Origin: Peptococcaceae bacterium BICA1-8
GTDB lineage: Bacteria; Bacillota; Peptococcia; Peptococcales; BICA1-8
Direction: 5' to 3'
DNA length: 58,605 nucleotides
Assembly: GCA_000802045.1 (NCBI GenBank)
Contig: JUEF01000138.1
Coordinates: 1 to 58,605 of the forward strand
The position numbers were made by a program, and so were the translations under genes. The notes beneath the pieces are model-generated. The model had not been told where the DNA came from. It did not search any database and was given only the letters and a program-made list of their open reading frames with translations. This document shows positions 24,286 through 32,798 of this stretch, piece by piece; position 1 is the stretch's first letter, and every line of letters starts with the position of its first letter.

Positions 24286-26274
24286 TTAAAGTCTTCCTCT
24301 TATGATTTCCTCAAGTATTGAAGGGTCGGCAAGTGTACTTGTATCACCAATATTATCCAGCTCTCCAGTTGCTATTTTTCTTAATATTCTTCTCATAATT
24401 TTACCACTTCTAGTCTTAGGCATCCCTGATACAAACTGTAATTTTTCTGGTGTGGCAATTGGACCAATTTCATGTCTTACATGAAAAATGAGCGCTCTTT
24501 TAAGATTGTCCGTTGGCGCGTGATTGTTTTTGAGAGTAACGTAAACATACAACCCTTCACCTTTTACTTCATGTGGGAAACCGACCACTGCAGCTTCCGC
24601 AACAGCTTCGTGTTTGACTAGCGCGGATTCGATTTCAGCTGTTCCAAGTCTATGTCCCGAAACTTTAACAACGTCGTCAATTCTTCCAGTTATCCAGAAG
24701 TCACCTTCTTCGTCAATCATTGCGCCATCACCGGTAAAATATTTTCCAGGAAACCTAGAGAAATATGCCTCTTTTACTCTTTCGTTTTCTGGGTCTCCAT
24801 AAGTCCCTCTTAGCATTCCCGGCCATGGTTTTTCAATGACAAGATAGCCACTTTCATTAGCTTCTGCCGGTGTTCCGTCCTCTTTTAATACTGAAGCCAC
24901 CACACCCGGGAAGGGTTTACAGGCTGAACCTGGTTTCAATCCCATTGCACCCGGTAATGGGGTAATCATGATTCCACCTGTCTCCGTCTGCCACCAAGTA
25001 TCTACGATTGGAAGATTTGAATCACCGGCATGGATGTAGTACCACATCCATGCTTCAGGATTGATTGGTTCACCTACAGAACCTAAAAGCCTTAAAGAAG
25101 ATAAATTATACTTCTTAACCCATTTCTCACCCTCCTTTATCAAGGATCGAATTGCTGTAGGTGATGTATACAGTATGTTTGCTCCATGTTTTTCAATAAT
25201 CTGCCAAAACTTACCGGGATTTGGATATGTCGGGATGCCCTCAAACATAAGACTAGTCGCCCCATTGCTAAGAGGACCGTATACAACATAGCTATGCCCA
25301 GTAATCCACCCAATATCGGCAGTACAGAAATGGATATCCTCCTCTCTGTAGTCAAAAATCCATTTGTATGTTAAATGTGCATAGACTAAAAAACCACCTG
25401 TTGTGTGTAGCACACCTTTCGGCTTTCCAGTGGATCCCGATGTATAAAGAATAAAAAGCGGATCCTCAGCATCCATCCATTCGGGTTCACAATAGTTTTC
25501 AATGGCCGTATCATTAATTTCGTCGCTCCACCATGTGTCTTTTCCGGATTTCATGTTGATATTCAAAGCAGCATCCGATCTAGTCCTTACCACAATAACT
25601 TTTCGTATACTTGGGCATGAATAAATAGCCTCATCAGTATTAGCCTTAAGGTGTATCACTTTTTCTCCCCTTATTGCGCAATCGGCGGTAATCAGGAGTT
25701 TGGCTTCTGAGTCCTGGATTCTGTCCTTTAATGCATTGGCGCTAAACCCCGCGAATACCACACTATGAACCGCTCCAATTCTTGCACATGCCAGCATGGA
25801 AATTGTCAATTCAGGAATCATGGGGAGATAAATTGTAACCATGTCTCCTTTTTTTATCCCATATTTTTTTAAAACATTAGCAAATCTGTTCACCATATAG
25901 TATAACTGCTGGTATGTATAGGTTTTGCTGGTGATCTCCGAGTCCGACTCACACAATAATGCGGCCTTGTTTCTGCGTGAAGAGACAATATGCCTGTCAA
26001 GACAATTGTAAGACACATTGAGCTTTCCGCCAATAAACCATTTTACAAAAGGTTTATTAAAATCATACTCAAGTACTTTATCCCATTTTTTAAACCAGGA
26101 GATATCACTTTCTGCAATGTTGGCCCAAAATTCTTCAGGATCTTCAACAGATTTTTTGTAAATGTTGTTGTATTCTTCGATACTTCGAATATGGGCTGTT
26201 TCACTAAATTCTTCAGATGGCTCAAATACTCTGTTTTCATTTATCTTCGATTTAATATTTACTTTTTCGGACAT
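24286..26274 (-). CDS. acs: AMP-forming acetyl-CoA synthetase
   Basis: A 662-residue adenylate-forming enzyme converting acetate, ATP and CoA to acetyl-CoA, AMP and PPi. It shows the AMP-binding P-loop YTSGSTGKPKGVLHTTGG (277-294), the TWWQTETGG motif, YFTGDGA and the hinge region (TGRIDDVVKVSGHRLG). The C-terminal PKTRSGKIMRRIL carries the lysine that is acetylated in this family. The length is that of typical Acs (about 650). A GGGGGG ribosome site precedes the ATG and a strong terminator follows. It stands as a single gene. In an organism with acetyl-CoA synthase it would allow growth on or recapture of acetate. Confidence 0.96.
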   Translation of the reverse strand: MSEKVNIKSKINENRVFEPSEEFSETAHIRSIEEYNNIYKKSVEDPEEFWANIAESDISWFKKWDKVLEYDFNKPFVKWFIGGKLNVSYNCLDRHIVSSRRNKAALLCESDSEITSKTYTYQQLYYMVNRFANVLKKYGIKKGDMVTIYLPMIPELTISMLACARIGAVHSVVFAGFSANALKDRIQDSEAKLLITADCAIRGEKVIHLKANTDEAIYSCPSIRKVIVVRTRSDAALNINMKSGKDTWWSDEINDTAIENYCEPEWMDAEDPLFILYTSGSTGKPKGVLHTTGGFLVYAHLTYKWIFDYREEDIHFCTADIGWITGHSYVVYGPLSNGATSLMFEGIPTYPNPGKFWQIIEKHGANILYTSPTAIRSLIKEGEKWVKKYNLSSLRLLGSVGEPINPEAWMWYYIHAGDSNLPIVDTWWQTETGGIMITPLPGAMGLKPGSACKPFPGVVASVLKEDGTPAEANESGYLVIEKPWPGMLRGTYGDPENERVKEAYFSRFPGKYFTGDGAMIDEEGDFWITGRIDDVVKVSGHRLGTAEIESALVKHEAVAEAAVVGFPHEVKGEGLYVYVTLKNNHAPTDNLKRALIFHVRHEIGPIATPEKLQFVSGMPKTRSGKIMRRILRKIATGELDNIGDTSTLADPSILEEIIRGRL

Positions 26275-26449
26275 TGTCCAACCCCCCTAAGATAATAGTA
26301 CCGTAATAAAAACTATTTCCTCGAACGCAATATTGTGAATATTAATTAATATTATGAAAATTGTGAATATTGTATTGATATTCGCCTTTAGAATAGATAT
26401 TACCTGCATTGAGTTTTAGAAAACTTAATTATTTATCTTATGAATTAAA
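26275..26449. other. Upstream region of acs
   Basis: An AT-rich region with an imperfect repeat of ATATTGTGAATATTAATTAA and GAAAATTGTGAATATTG (26328-26375), which could be operator half-sites for acs. Nothing else is recognised. Confidence 0.35.
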
Positions 26450-26600
26450 CTTCAATTTCAATCTCAAAAACTGATAAGCCCATAAGAACAGAGCTTTTCA
26501 CATTTGCAAGCATAATCTCCTCCAATAAAAAAATTGAAATACTTAATATTACAATTTTATAAATATCGGCAATATCCTACTTTTTTAAAAAAATATAATT
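26450..26600 (-). repeat. Dispersed repeat, comM leader copy 2
   Basis: This copy encodes MLANVKSSVLMGLSVFEIEI and EV, then a stop, behind a weaker copy of the same ribosome site and leader as 15701-15850. The 29-bp palindrome is degenerate here (26528-26556). Only the gene head survives. Confidence 0.75.
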
Positions 26601-26703
26601 TCCATGTAAGGCACGAACCGTCACAAAATTGTTTGATTGTAAATTTATTACCTACTTGTTCTCCCCTTGCACCAAATATTAAGATTTTCATTTTTGCTAT
26701 TCT
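26601..26703. other. Short degenerate stretch
   Basis: The minus strand carries MKILIFGARGEQVG from 26693, which looks like the head of an NAD-binding protein and breaks off at once into GACGGTTCGTGCC, a fragment resembling the GGGGACGGTTC repeats. Probably a relic. Confidence 0.3.
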
Positions 26704-27547
26704 TTAGACCCAATTTTCTTTGTAATTTTCAATATATTTTCGAATATTCGAAGGCTTTCTACCTGTTATTTTTTCAAAATCATTTTTAATTCCTTTTGCA
26801 AGGCCTAGCTTTGTTGGAAAATGGACACCGACTACAACATTAATAAACCCTTTATCTTCGCCAATTTTTGTCATGAATTCTTTGAAAGCCTTGACAGATG
26901 GGTTTGTATATTCGACCTTCATACCTAAAACATCAGTCATGATTTTTGCAACCTCATAAAAATCAAGCGCCTTATTGTCGGTAATAACATGGATTTTATT
27001 CTTATTTTCTTCTAAATTAATTAAAGACAAAGCAGAAATTTCAGCAAGATCTCTCGTATCAACAAAGCTCGTTTTCCCTTTGCCTGCTGGAACAAAGATA
27101 CGTTTTCTTTCTTTTATTTCTTTACAAAGAAAGTCATCTAAATTTTGCATAAAATACCCTGCTCGAACAAATGTATAAGGAATGTTTAAGCTTTTTATTA
27201 GTTTTTCAGTTTTATAATGATGAATAAAAGGCATGAATTGAACAACTTTTAAAGATAAATAAACAATATGCTTAATTTCTTTTTCTTTTGCTTTTTTTAA
27301 GAAGCTTTTAAATTGAAGATTGTCTCCAGGTGGATATATTAAAAAGATTCGATCGACATTTTCTAATGATCCATCAAAGCTAGTTAGATCAGAAAAGTCA
27401 AAGCGACAAACTCATACATGTCACCAAATGTATATTTGGCTTTTCCACATTCCGAACCGCACACAAAATTGGAATGTTTTTTTCCTTTAAGTTCTTTGCA
27501 ACTTCATATCCAACCTTTCCAGTAAAACCCGTGACTAAAGCCTTCAT
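26704..27547 (-). pseudogene. NmrA-like NAD(P)-binding protein, two frameshifts
   Basis: From ATG 27547 the gene encodes MKALVTGFTGKVGYEVAKNL with the Rossmann GxTGKVG motif. A one-base loss near 27440 shifts to AKYTFGDMYEFV and a second near 27405 to RFDFSDLTSFDGSLENVDRI. It then runs intact through IYPPGDN, YLSLKVVQFMPFIHHYKTEK and the NmrA-type C-terminus to 26704. The intact protein would have about 280 residues and belong to the atypical SDR/NmrA group of quinone- or NADPH-sensing proteins. Both lesions are single-base deletions, as in the MFS gene, so either decay or sequencing error is possible. Confidence 0.8.
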
Positions 27548-27635
27548 ATTAGTCCCCCCTTTAATTACAAGTATCAAGAAGGGACTCAACCACTTCCTGT
27601 TACGTTATAGCCCCCATGTGGCATATGATAATATC

Positions 27636-28757
27636 CTAATGGGATTTCAAGCCCGCACCACATAAGGGTATTAATATTTTTTCCTGAACTAATTCTTTAT
27701 TCTCTTTGCAATACGCCAAAAACCCCGCATATGTTGCTGCAGTTGTGGGCTCTACATATAAACCTTTTTGTGCTAAGTATTTTCTGGCTTCCGTGATTTT
27801 ATCCTCTGGTGCGATGATAATTTCTCCTTTTGTAGCTCTCACTGCTTCTAATATTTGTTTTCCTCTCTTTGGAGCTGCTATTGCAATTCCTTCGGCCATT
27901 GTACCTAAGTTGGTAACCTCTTCAACAGAATTTTTACCTTCTTTAAATGCTTTAAATATAGGGGCACAGCCTTCCGCTTGAACTGCAATAATTCTAGGCA
28001 TTTTATCTATTAACCCTAACTCAAACAATTCATTAAATCCATAATAGGCGCCTAAAAGCAAGGTACCATTACCCACGGGTATTACCAATACTTCCGGGAT
28101 ATCCCCATTCAGTTGTTCATAGACTTCATAGGCATAGGTCTTTGTACCCTGATAGAAAAACGGATTATAAACATGGCTAGCATAGAAACCTTTGCCTGCT
28201 TCAACAGCCTTTAATGCTTCCTCGGCGGTGTCTTCCCTCGTCCCCTTGACAATATGCACCTTTGCCCCATGAGCAGAAATTTGTTTTATTTTCTTTTCAG
28301 AAGTATCCTCTGGTACATAAATATCGCATTCCATACCTGCTCTCCTCGCATAAGCAGCAATAGAATTACCCCCATTTCCACTGCTATCTTGAATCACTTT
28401 TGTTACACCCATCTCCTTTGCCTTTGAAATCAACACTGCCGCACCTCGGTCCTTAAAAGATAACGTAGGCATCATATAATCCACTTTCACCAACAAGTTC
28501 GGATTAGCTATTTCAATAGGTACAATGGGGGTAAGTCCTTCACCCATGGTAATTCCTTTCCATACATCAACATCATCATCAAAAGGAAGGGCCTTCAAGT
28601 ATCTAAATAGACTCCATTCATGCCTTAATATATTTTTTTCCGAAAAAGAAATGTCAAATCTCCCTAAATCAAATAACCCTCCACACTCACATCTAAAAAC
28701 CCGTGTTGTAATATCATACTCTTTTCCACATTCAGCACACACATATTTAACGGACAT
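27636..28757 (-). CDS. Threonine synthase-like PLP enzyme with zinc ribbon (copy A)
   Basis: A 373-residue fold-type II PLP enzyme. The N-terminal ribbon has C7-x2-C10 and C23-x-C25, the PLP lysine is K102 in TLSFKDRG, and the phosphate-binding loop is PVGNGTLLLG. QDSSGNGGNSIAAYARRAG and EPTTAATYAGFLAY fit the threonine-synthase/cysteate-synthase branch. I chose ATG 28757, which follows GAAGGAGAG. A true threonine synthase usually sits with hom/thrB; here the neighbours are a QueG-like protein and a second paralogue, so the substrate may differ (O-phosphohomoserine or a related beta/gamma-phosphorylated amino acid). Copy B is at 29825-31015. Confidence 0.8.
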   Translation of the reverse strand: MSVKYVCAECGKEYDITTRVFRCECGGLFDLGRFDISFSEKNILRHEWSLFRYLKALPFDDDVDVWKGITMGEGLTPIVPIEIANPNLLVKVDYMMPTLSFKDRGAAVLISKAKEMGVTKVIQDSSGNGGNSIAAYARRAGMECDIYVPEDTSEKKIKQISAHGAKVHIVKGTREDTAEEALKAVEAGKGFYASHVYNPFFYQGTKTYAYEVYEQLNGDIPEVLVIPVGNGTLLLGAYYGFNELFELGLIDKMPRIIAVQAEGCAPIFKAFKEGKNSVEEVTNLGTMAEGIAIAAPKRGKQILEAVRATKGEIIIAPEDKITEARKYLAQKGLYVEPTTAATYAGFLAYCKENKELVQEKILIPLCGAGLKSH

Positions 28758-28887
28758 GTTTTTCTCTCCTTCAATATTCAAGCTGCTTTCTATTACCTTA
28801 ATTCTCTGTTTATCAAAGCACAAATCAGCTATCTAGCGAAACAAATCTACTTAACTACAATCTGTTCCTATTATTTCATCAATATAA

Positions 28888-29733
28888 TTAAATAGGTATA
28901 CAGCTTTCACAGGGCACACTTACTTGGCATTTACCACAACCATAACGAGGTTTATATTTTTTCTTTATTTCATCTACAAATTCACAACAGATATGATGAT
29001 CTTTACCCTTCTCATATGAGATAGCATTGACCGGGCATTGCTTGATACAGGCACCACACTCTGAACAGTATTCATAAATACCCTGATACTCTCTTCCATT
29101 AGGACTTAACTGTAACTCTGTAACTATGCTTCCAAATCTGCCTGCCATACCTTTTGAAGTAATAAGTCCTTTAGATAACCCGAATGTTCCAAGTCCACAC
29201 ACAAAAGCCACATGCCGTTCAGACCAATTGCTTGTAAATGAGAGTAGATTTTTATCATCATTATCTATATTTACTAAACCTTCATTAAGTTTTCGTTTAC
29301 TCCAGAAACTCTGATCTAAGGATGGGGAAATACTCAAATATCCTGCATTGATCAACTTAGTTTGTAAATATACAGACAACTTGTTCAACAGCATTTGCCC
29401 CTCGTAACGTCCATGCAGCCATTCTTGAGAAGGCCATATCCGCTCCTGGCTGTTTCCTTTTTTTACAGTTTCAGTGAATGGCAAGAAATATGATATTACA
29501 GTTTTTGCTTGGGGCAACCATTCTTTGGGAAGCTTAAAATGACTTCCAATTATAGCTGGATCCTTCAGCCGTGTAAAGTATTCATCGCCAGCATCTCCAA
29601 AGGCAAAAATTGGGTCCTCGAATATCTTCATCCCAACAGTGGTCTCAGAAATAGCATTTTCCTGTTTTATATAATTTTCCTCAGAATTTTCGATAAAATC
29701 TAATGAACTTTTAATTAATTCTTGTTTAATCAT
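28888..29733 (-). CDS. QueG-like double-cluster 4Fe-4S protein
   Basis: A 281-residue protein with an N-terminal region like epoxyqueuosine reductase-type proteins (LPKEWLPQAKTVISYFLPF) and two [4Fe-4S] motifs at the C-terminus. The first is CSECGACIKQC..; the second is C..YGCGKCQVSVPCESC. In QueG the same ferredoxin-like end feeds electrons to a cobalamin. This one is shorter than QueG (about 380) and lacks its HEAT-repeat tail, so it is better called a QueG-like or reductive-activase-like protein of unknown substrate. It lies between the two threonine-synthase-like genes on the same strand, with AAGGAGG before the ATG. Confidence 0.7.
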   Translation of the reverse strand: MIKQELIKSSLDFIENSEENYIKQENAISETTVGMKIFEDPIFAFGDAGDEYFTRLKDPAIIGSHFKLPKEWLPQAKTVISYFLPFTETVKKGNSQERIWPSQEWLHGRYEGQMLLNKLSVYLQTKLINAGYLSISPSLDQSFWSKRKLNEGLVNIDNDDKNLLSFTSNWSERHVAFVCGLGTFGLSKGLITSKGMAGRFGSIVTELQLSPNGREYQGIYEYCSECGACIKQCPVNAISYEKGKDHHICCEFVDEIKKKYKPRYGCGKCQVSVPCESCIPI

Positions 29734-29824
29734 TTAAACCTCCTTAAAAATAGTAGATTTGAACTTAAATAATTAAGTTTTCATTGAGTTTTGCACATAA
29801 AAACAGGAGAAGAATAAAAAAAGT

Positions 29825-31015
29825 CTATTCATCCTTGAAAACACCAGGGATTCTACTAATTTTATCGGAAGCTTTTAGACCACAACCCGTTAAAATAGTA
29901 ACAGTAGCTTCTTCATTCGAAATTTTTCCAAAACTCAGCAAACGATTTACCCCAGCTAAAGCTGCGGCAGTCGTAGGTTCAATATAATAACCAATTAATG
30001 CTGCTTGAGTAAGTGCATCTGCTATCTCTGTCTCTGTCACTATTTCAACTTCGCCCCCGGAGGCTTTTATTTTTTCAATTATAGCGTTGGCTTTTATAGG
30101 TTTTTCTAAAGCAATTCCTTCCGCAATAGTAGGACTCGCTTTAAATTCTTTTGTGTTTCCTTGAAACATTGAATAAAGAGGTGAGCAATTCTGAGCCTGA
30201 ATACCAAATAATTTTGGAATATGGGAAATCTCTCCTGCTTGAAGTAATTCTTCAAAACCTTTGTACAATCCAAGAATAGAACTTCCACCACCAAGAGGTG
30301 CTACGATATTGTCAGGGATATCCCAGCCTAATTGTTCCCAGATTTCAAAAGCTAAGGTTTTTGTCCCTTCAATAAACATGGGATGCCAATTGTGGCTAGC
30401 ATAAAAAACATCTTCCTTTATATTGCTTTTCGCTATAGCAGCTATAGCGACCTTGTCACGGTTACCTGGTACAAGATTTACTTTTGCCCCATATAAACGT
30501 ATTTGAACTAGTTTACCCGCCGATGTTGACTCAGGAACAAAAATTTCACATTCAATATTGGAGGCTGCAGAATATGCTGCTATCGATGCTCCTGCATTTC
30601 CAGAAGAATCTTCTACAATTTTCTTAATTCCGAGTTTTTTAAGAAAATTAATCATAACAGTAGTTCCTCTGTCTTTAAAGGATCCGGAGGGCATTAAATA
30701 ATCTAATTTAAAATAGGTTTGTATCCCTTTCCAATTCACTTTTGCTAAGGGAGTAAAGCCTTCATATAAAGTAACAGTTGAGCTTTCTAATTTAACGGGT
30801 AAAGCTTTTTCATATCTCCACAATGAATACCTTTCATTAATTATGTCATCTTTTTTTAATGCTCCTTCTGTTATTAAACTAAGATAATTTCCACATGAGC
30901 AGTTCCAAACAATTTCATCAAGTGAATATTTGCTACCACAAACATTACAAAAGTAATAAATAAGATAACGCCTCCTTTTATATAAATAATTAATTTGTTT
31001 TAAATATTTCGACAC
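29825..31015 (-). CDS. Threonine synthase-like PLP enzyme with zinc ribbon (copy B)
   Basis: A paralogue of the 27636-28757 protein. It has a ribbon CNVCG..CSCG, a PLP lysine in PSGSFKDRGTTV, EDSSGNAGASIAAYSA, LGGGSSILG and EPTTAAALAG. The ATG at 31015 gives 396 residues, with an unusual basic leader (KQINYLYKRRRYLIYYF). A consensus AAGGAGGCG within that leader, nine bases before an ATT codon, raises the chance of a rarer internal start near 30976. The two paralogues share a strand and enclose the QueG-like gene, which suggests a small pathway. Its substrate is not predictable from sequence. Confidence 0.75.
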   Translation of the reverse strand: MSKYLKQINYLYKRRRYLIYYFCNVCGSKYSLDEIVWNCSCGNYLSLITEGALKKDDIINERYSLWRYEKALPVKLESSTVTLYEGFTPLAKVNWKGIQTYFKLDYLMPSGSFKDRGTTVMINFLKKLGIKKIVEDSSGNAGASIAAYSAASNIECEIFVPESTSAGKLVQIRLYGAKVNLVPGNRDKVAIAAIAKSNIKEDVFYASHNWHPMFIEGTKTLAFEIWEQLGWDIPDNIVAPLGGGSSILGLYKGFEELLQAGEISHIPKLFGIQAQNCSPLYSMFQGNTKEFKASPTIAEGIALEKPIKANAIIEKIKASGGEVEIVTETEIADALTQAALIGYYIEPTTAAALAGVNRLLSFGKISNEEATVTILTGCGLKASDKISRIPGVFKDE

Positions 31016-31143
31016 TAACTAGCAAAAACCTTCCATCTTAAAAATTCAGGAATTTATCGCAAATATATTTTTTTACCCTTTCTATTTTTATTAATGTTAT
31101 AATTTACAATATATTAATATTTTTTTAAAAAAGGTGATTGCTT

Positions 31144-32331
31144 TTGGAAGCCATAACTGAAACAAGATCAACAAGTGATTCTACAAAACTTATTGCAGTT
31201 TCCCTGGGACATTTTATTAATGACTTTTACATGGAAATGCTCCCTCCCATTTTGTTTATATTTACTACCTCTCTTTCCTTAACTCTTACCCAGCAAGGTC
31301 TTATTGCTACCGTCATAACAAGCAGCGGCTCGTTTTTACAGCCTCTTATTGGTTTTTTCGTAGATAAAAAAGGGAAATCGTGGCTCCTTATTTTTTCAGT
31401 AATCTGGATAGCCTTTTGGATTAGTATCTCAGGGTTAATAAATAACTTTTTTTTACTTTTGTTTATTGTAGGTCTGGGTTCAATTGCCTCAGCCTTATAT
31501 CATCCTTTAGGTTCTGCTTCTGCAGCCAAACTAGATAATAATTCCCGGGGCAAAAATTTGGCTATTTTTATGGCTATAGGTGGTTTTGCTGGGTCACTCC
31601 CCCCAATTATTGTGCTACCGCTAGTACTAAAGTACGGGTTAAGTAAGCTTGTGCTTTTTATCTTTCCGGGATTAATTATTGCTGGCATAATGTATGTACT
31701 TAAATTACAACATTTAGAATTTGATAATAATATTCCAGAAAAAAGCACAAGAAAAAATTTAGCCCTCAATATATTTAACTACAAATGGGTATCTGTTTTA
31801 GTTTTCTTTGCAACTAATAAAGTGTTAGTCCGTAGATCACTTATAACTTTTGGCGCTCAAATTTTGCTACTAAAAAGTGTAGATTTAAAAACCGCCGGAA
31901 TTTTACTATCACTATATATGTTATTAAATTCTGCCGGAACTATTTTAGGTGGATATTTCAATGATCGTGTCGGAAGTAAAAAGGTAGTGATAATCTTCAA
32001 CTTTTTAACTACACTTAGCATACTAATGCTTAACTTTAGTTCAAATCTGATAATCATTGTTACAGCATTTATTATAGCAGGACTTAGCCTAAGCGGTCCT
32101 AATACATCAAATATCCTTTTAGCCCAAAGCTTTCTTCCCCGTAATGTCACTATGGCAACAGGGCTAATTATGGGCTTTGCCGGTGGCATCGGTGGCATGG
32201 GTATTTTTGTATTTGGCATGCTATCCGACACGTTTGGCTTATTATTGGCCTGCAAGCTTTTATTAATCCCCCTTGTAACCGTTAATATTTTGTCAATTCT
32301 TCTACCTGATATCGAGGAAATTCCGAATTAA
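31144..32331 (+). CDS. MFS transporter, fosmidomycin-resistance (Fsr) type
   Basis: A 395-residue major facilitator with 12 predicted helices. GHFINDFYMEMLPPIL near the N-terminus and the GLGSIASALYHPLGSASAAK segment are signatures of the fosmidomycin-resistance/Fsr branch. Members export drugs or small metabolites by proton antiport; the substrate here is unknown. I chose TTG 31144, which lies seven bases after AAGGTGA; the upstream TTG at 31138 touches that site. It is divergent from the threonine-synthase-like gene B, with about 130 bp between them, so it could be an exporter linked to that cluster. It is followed by a weak hairpin at 32389. Confidence 0.82.
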   Translation: MEAITETRSTSDSTKLIAVSLGHFINDFYMEMLPPILFIFTTSLSLTLTQQGLIATVITSSGSFLQPLIGFFVDKKGKSWLLIFSVIWIAFWISISGLINNFFLLLFIVGLGSIASALYHPLGSASAAKLDNNSRGKNLAIFMAIGGFAGSLPPIIVLPLVLKYGLSKLVLFIFPGLIIAGIMYVLKLQHLEFDNNIPEKSTRKNLALNIFNYKWVSVLVFFATNKVLVRRSLITFGAQILLLKSVDLKTAGILLSLYMLLNSAGTILGGYFNDRVGSKKVVIIFNFLTTLSILMLNFSSNLIIIVTAFIIAGLSLSGPNTSNILLAQSFLPRNVTMATGLIMGFAGGIGGMGIFVFGMLSDTFGLLLACKLLLIPLVTVNILSILLPDIEEIPN

Positions 32332-32388
32332 TATCAAGAAAGGTTATCGGAATGGAAAAGGCCAGGAATTATTTGTACGCAAAAAAAT

Positions 32389-32409
32389 AAAACCCTTACA
32401 GGTTTTCTT
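32389..32409 (+). terminator. Weak terminator after the MFS gene
   Basis: AAAACC and GGTTTT with loop CTTACA followed by CTTAAATC; a short stem with a poor T-run. Confidence 0.4.
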
Positions 32410-32540
32410 AAATCATTACTATGAGATTATCAAAATCATAGGCGCCCTTTTTGACTGGAATATAAGTTGCCTGGTTTTCCAAAATTATAAAATGGAATAT
32501 TTTAAATATTATTACTTCAATAATTATTATAAAGTATTAC

Positions 32541-32720
32541 TTATATTTCTGGAATATGTTTTGTTGATTCAACTAAATACTCTCTGATGAAATAAAATAA
32601 GTCATCCCTGTTTTCGTCCTTAACTTGGATGTAAGAGTTTGCATCTTCGTTACTAAGAAAAACTTTATCAATTGTGTTAATAAAATTTGTATCTTGAACC
32701 ATTACAATAAAAACCTTCAT
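32541..32720 (-). CDS. Small hypothetical protein at the end of the acs operon
   Basis: A 59-residue protein MKVFIVMVQDTNFINTIDKV followed by a charged C-terminus. ATG 32720 has GAGGAG nine bases upstream. The strand-helix pattern (MKVFIVxxxD..I..VFLSNEDANSYI) resembles small DUF7336-like proteins of unknown role. It lies 78 bases downstream of the MTHFR gene in the same direction and may be its last co-transcribed gene. Confidence 0.55.
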   Translation of the reverse strand: MKVFIVMVQDTNFINTIDKVFLSNEDANSYIQVKDENRDDLFYFIREYLVESTKHIPEI

Positions 32721-32798
32721 ATTTGCACTCCTCATACTTTTATTTGAATGTGCAGCAGTAAGAACTACTGTTTTAGGCATCTTACTGCTGCATCATAA

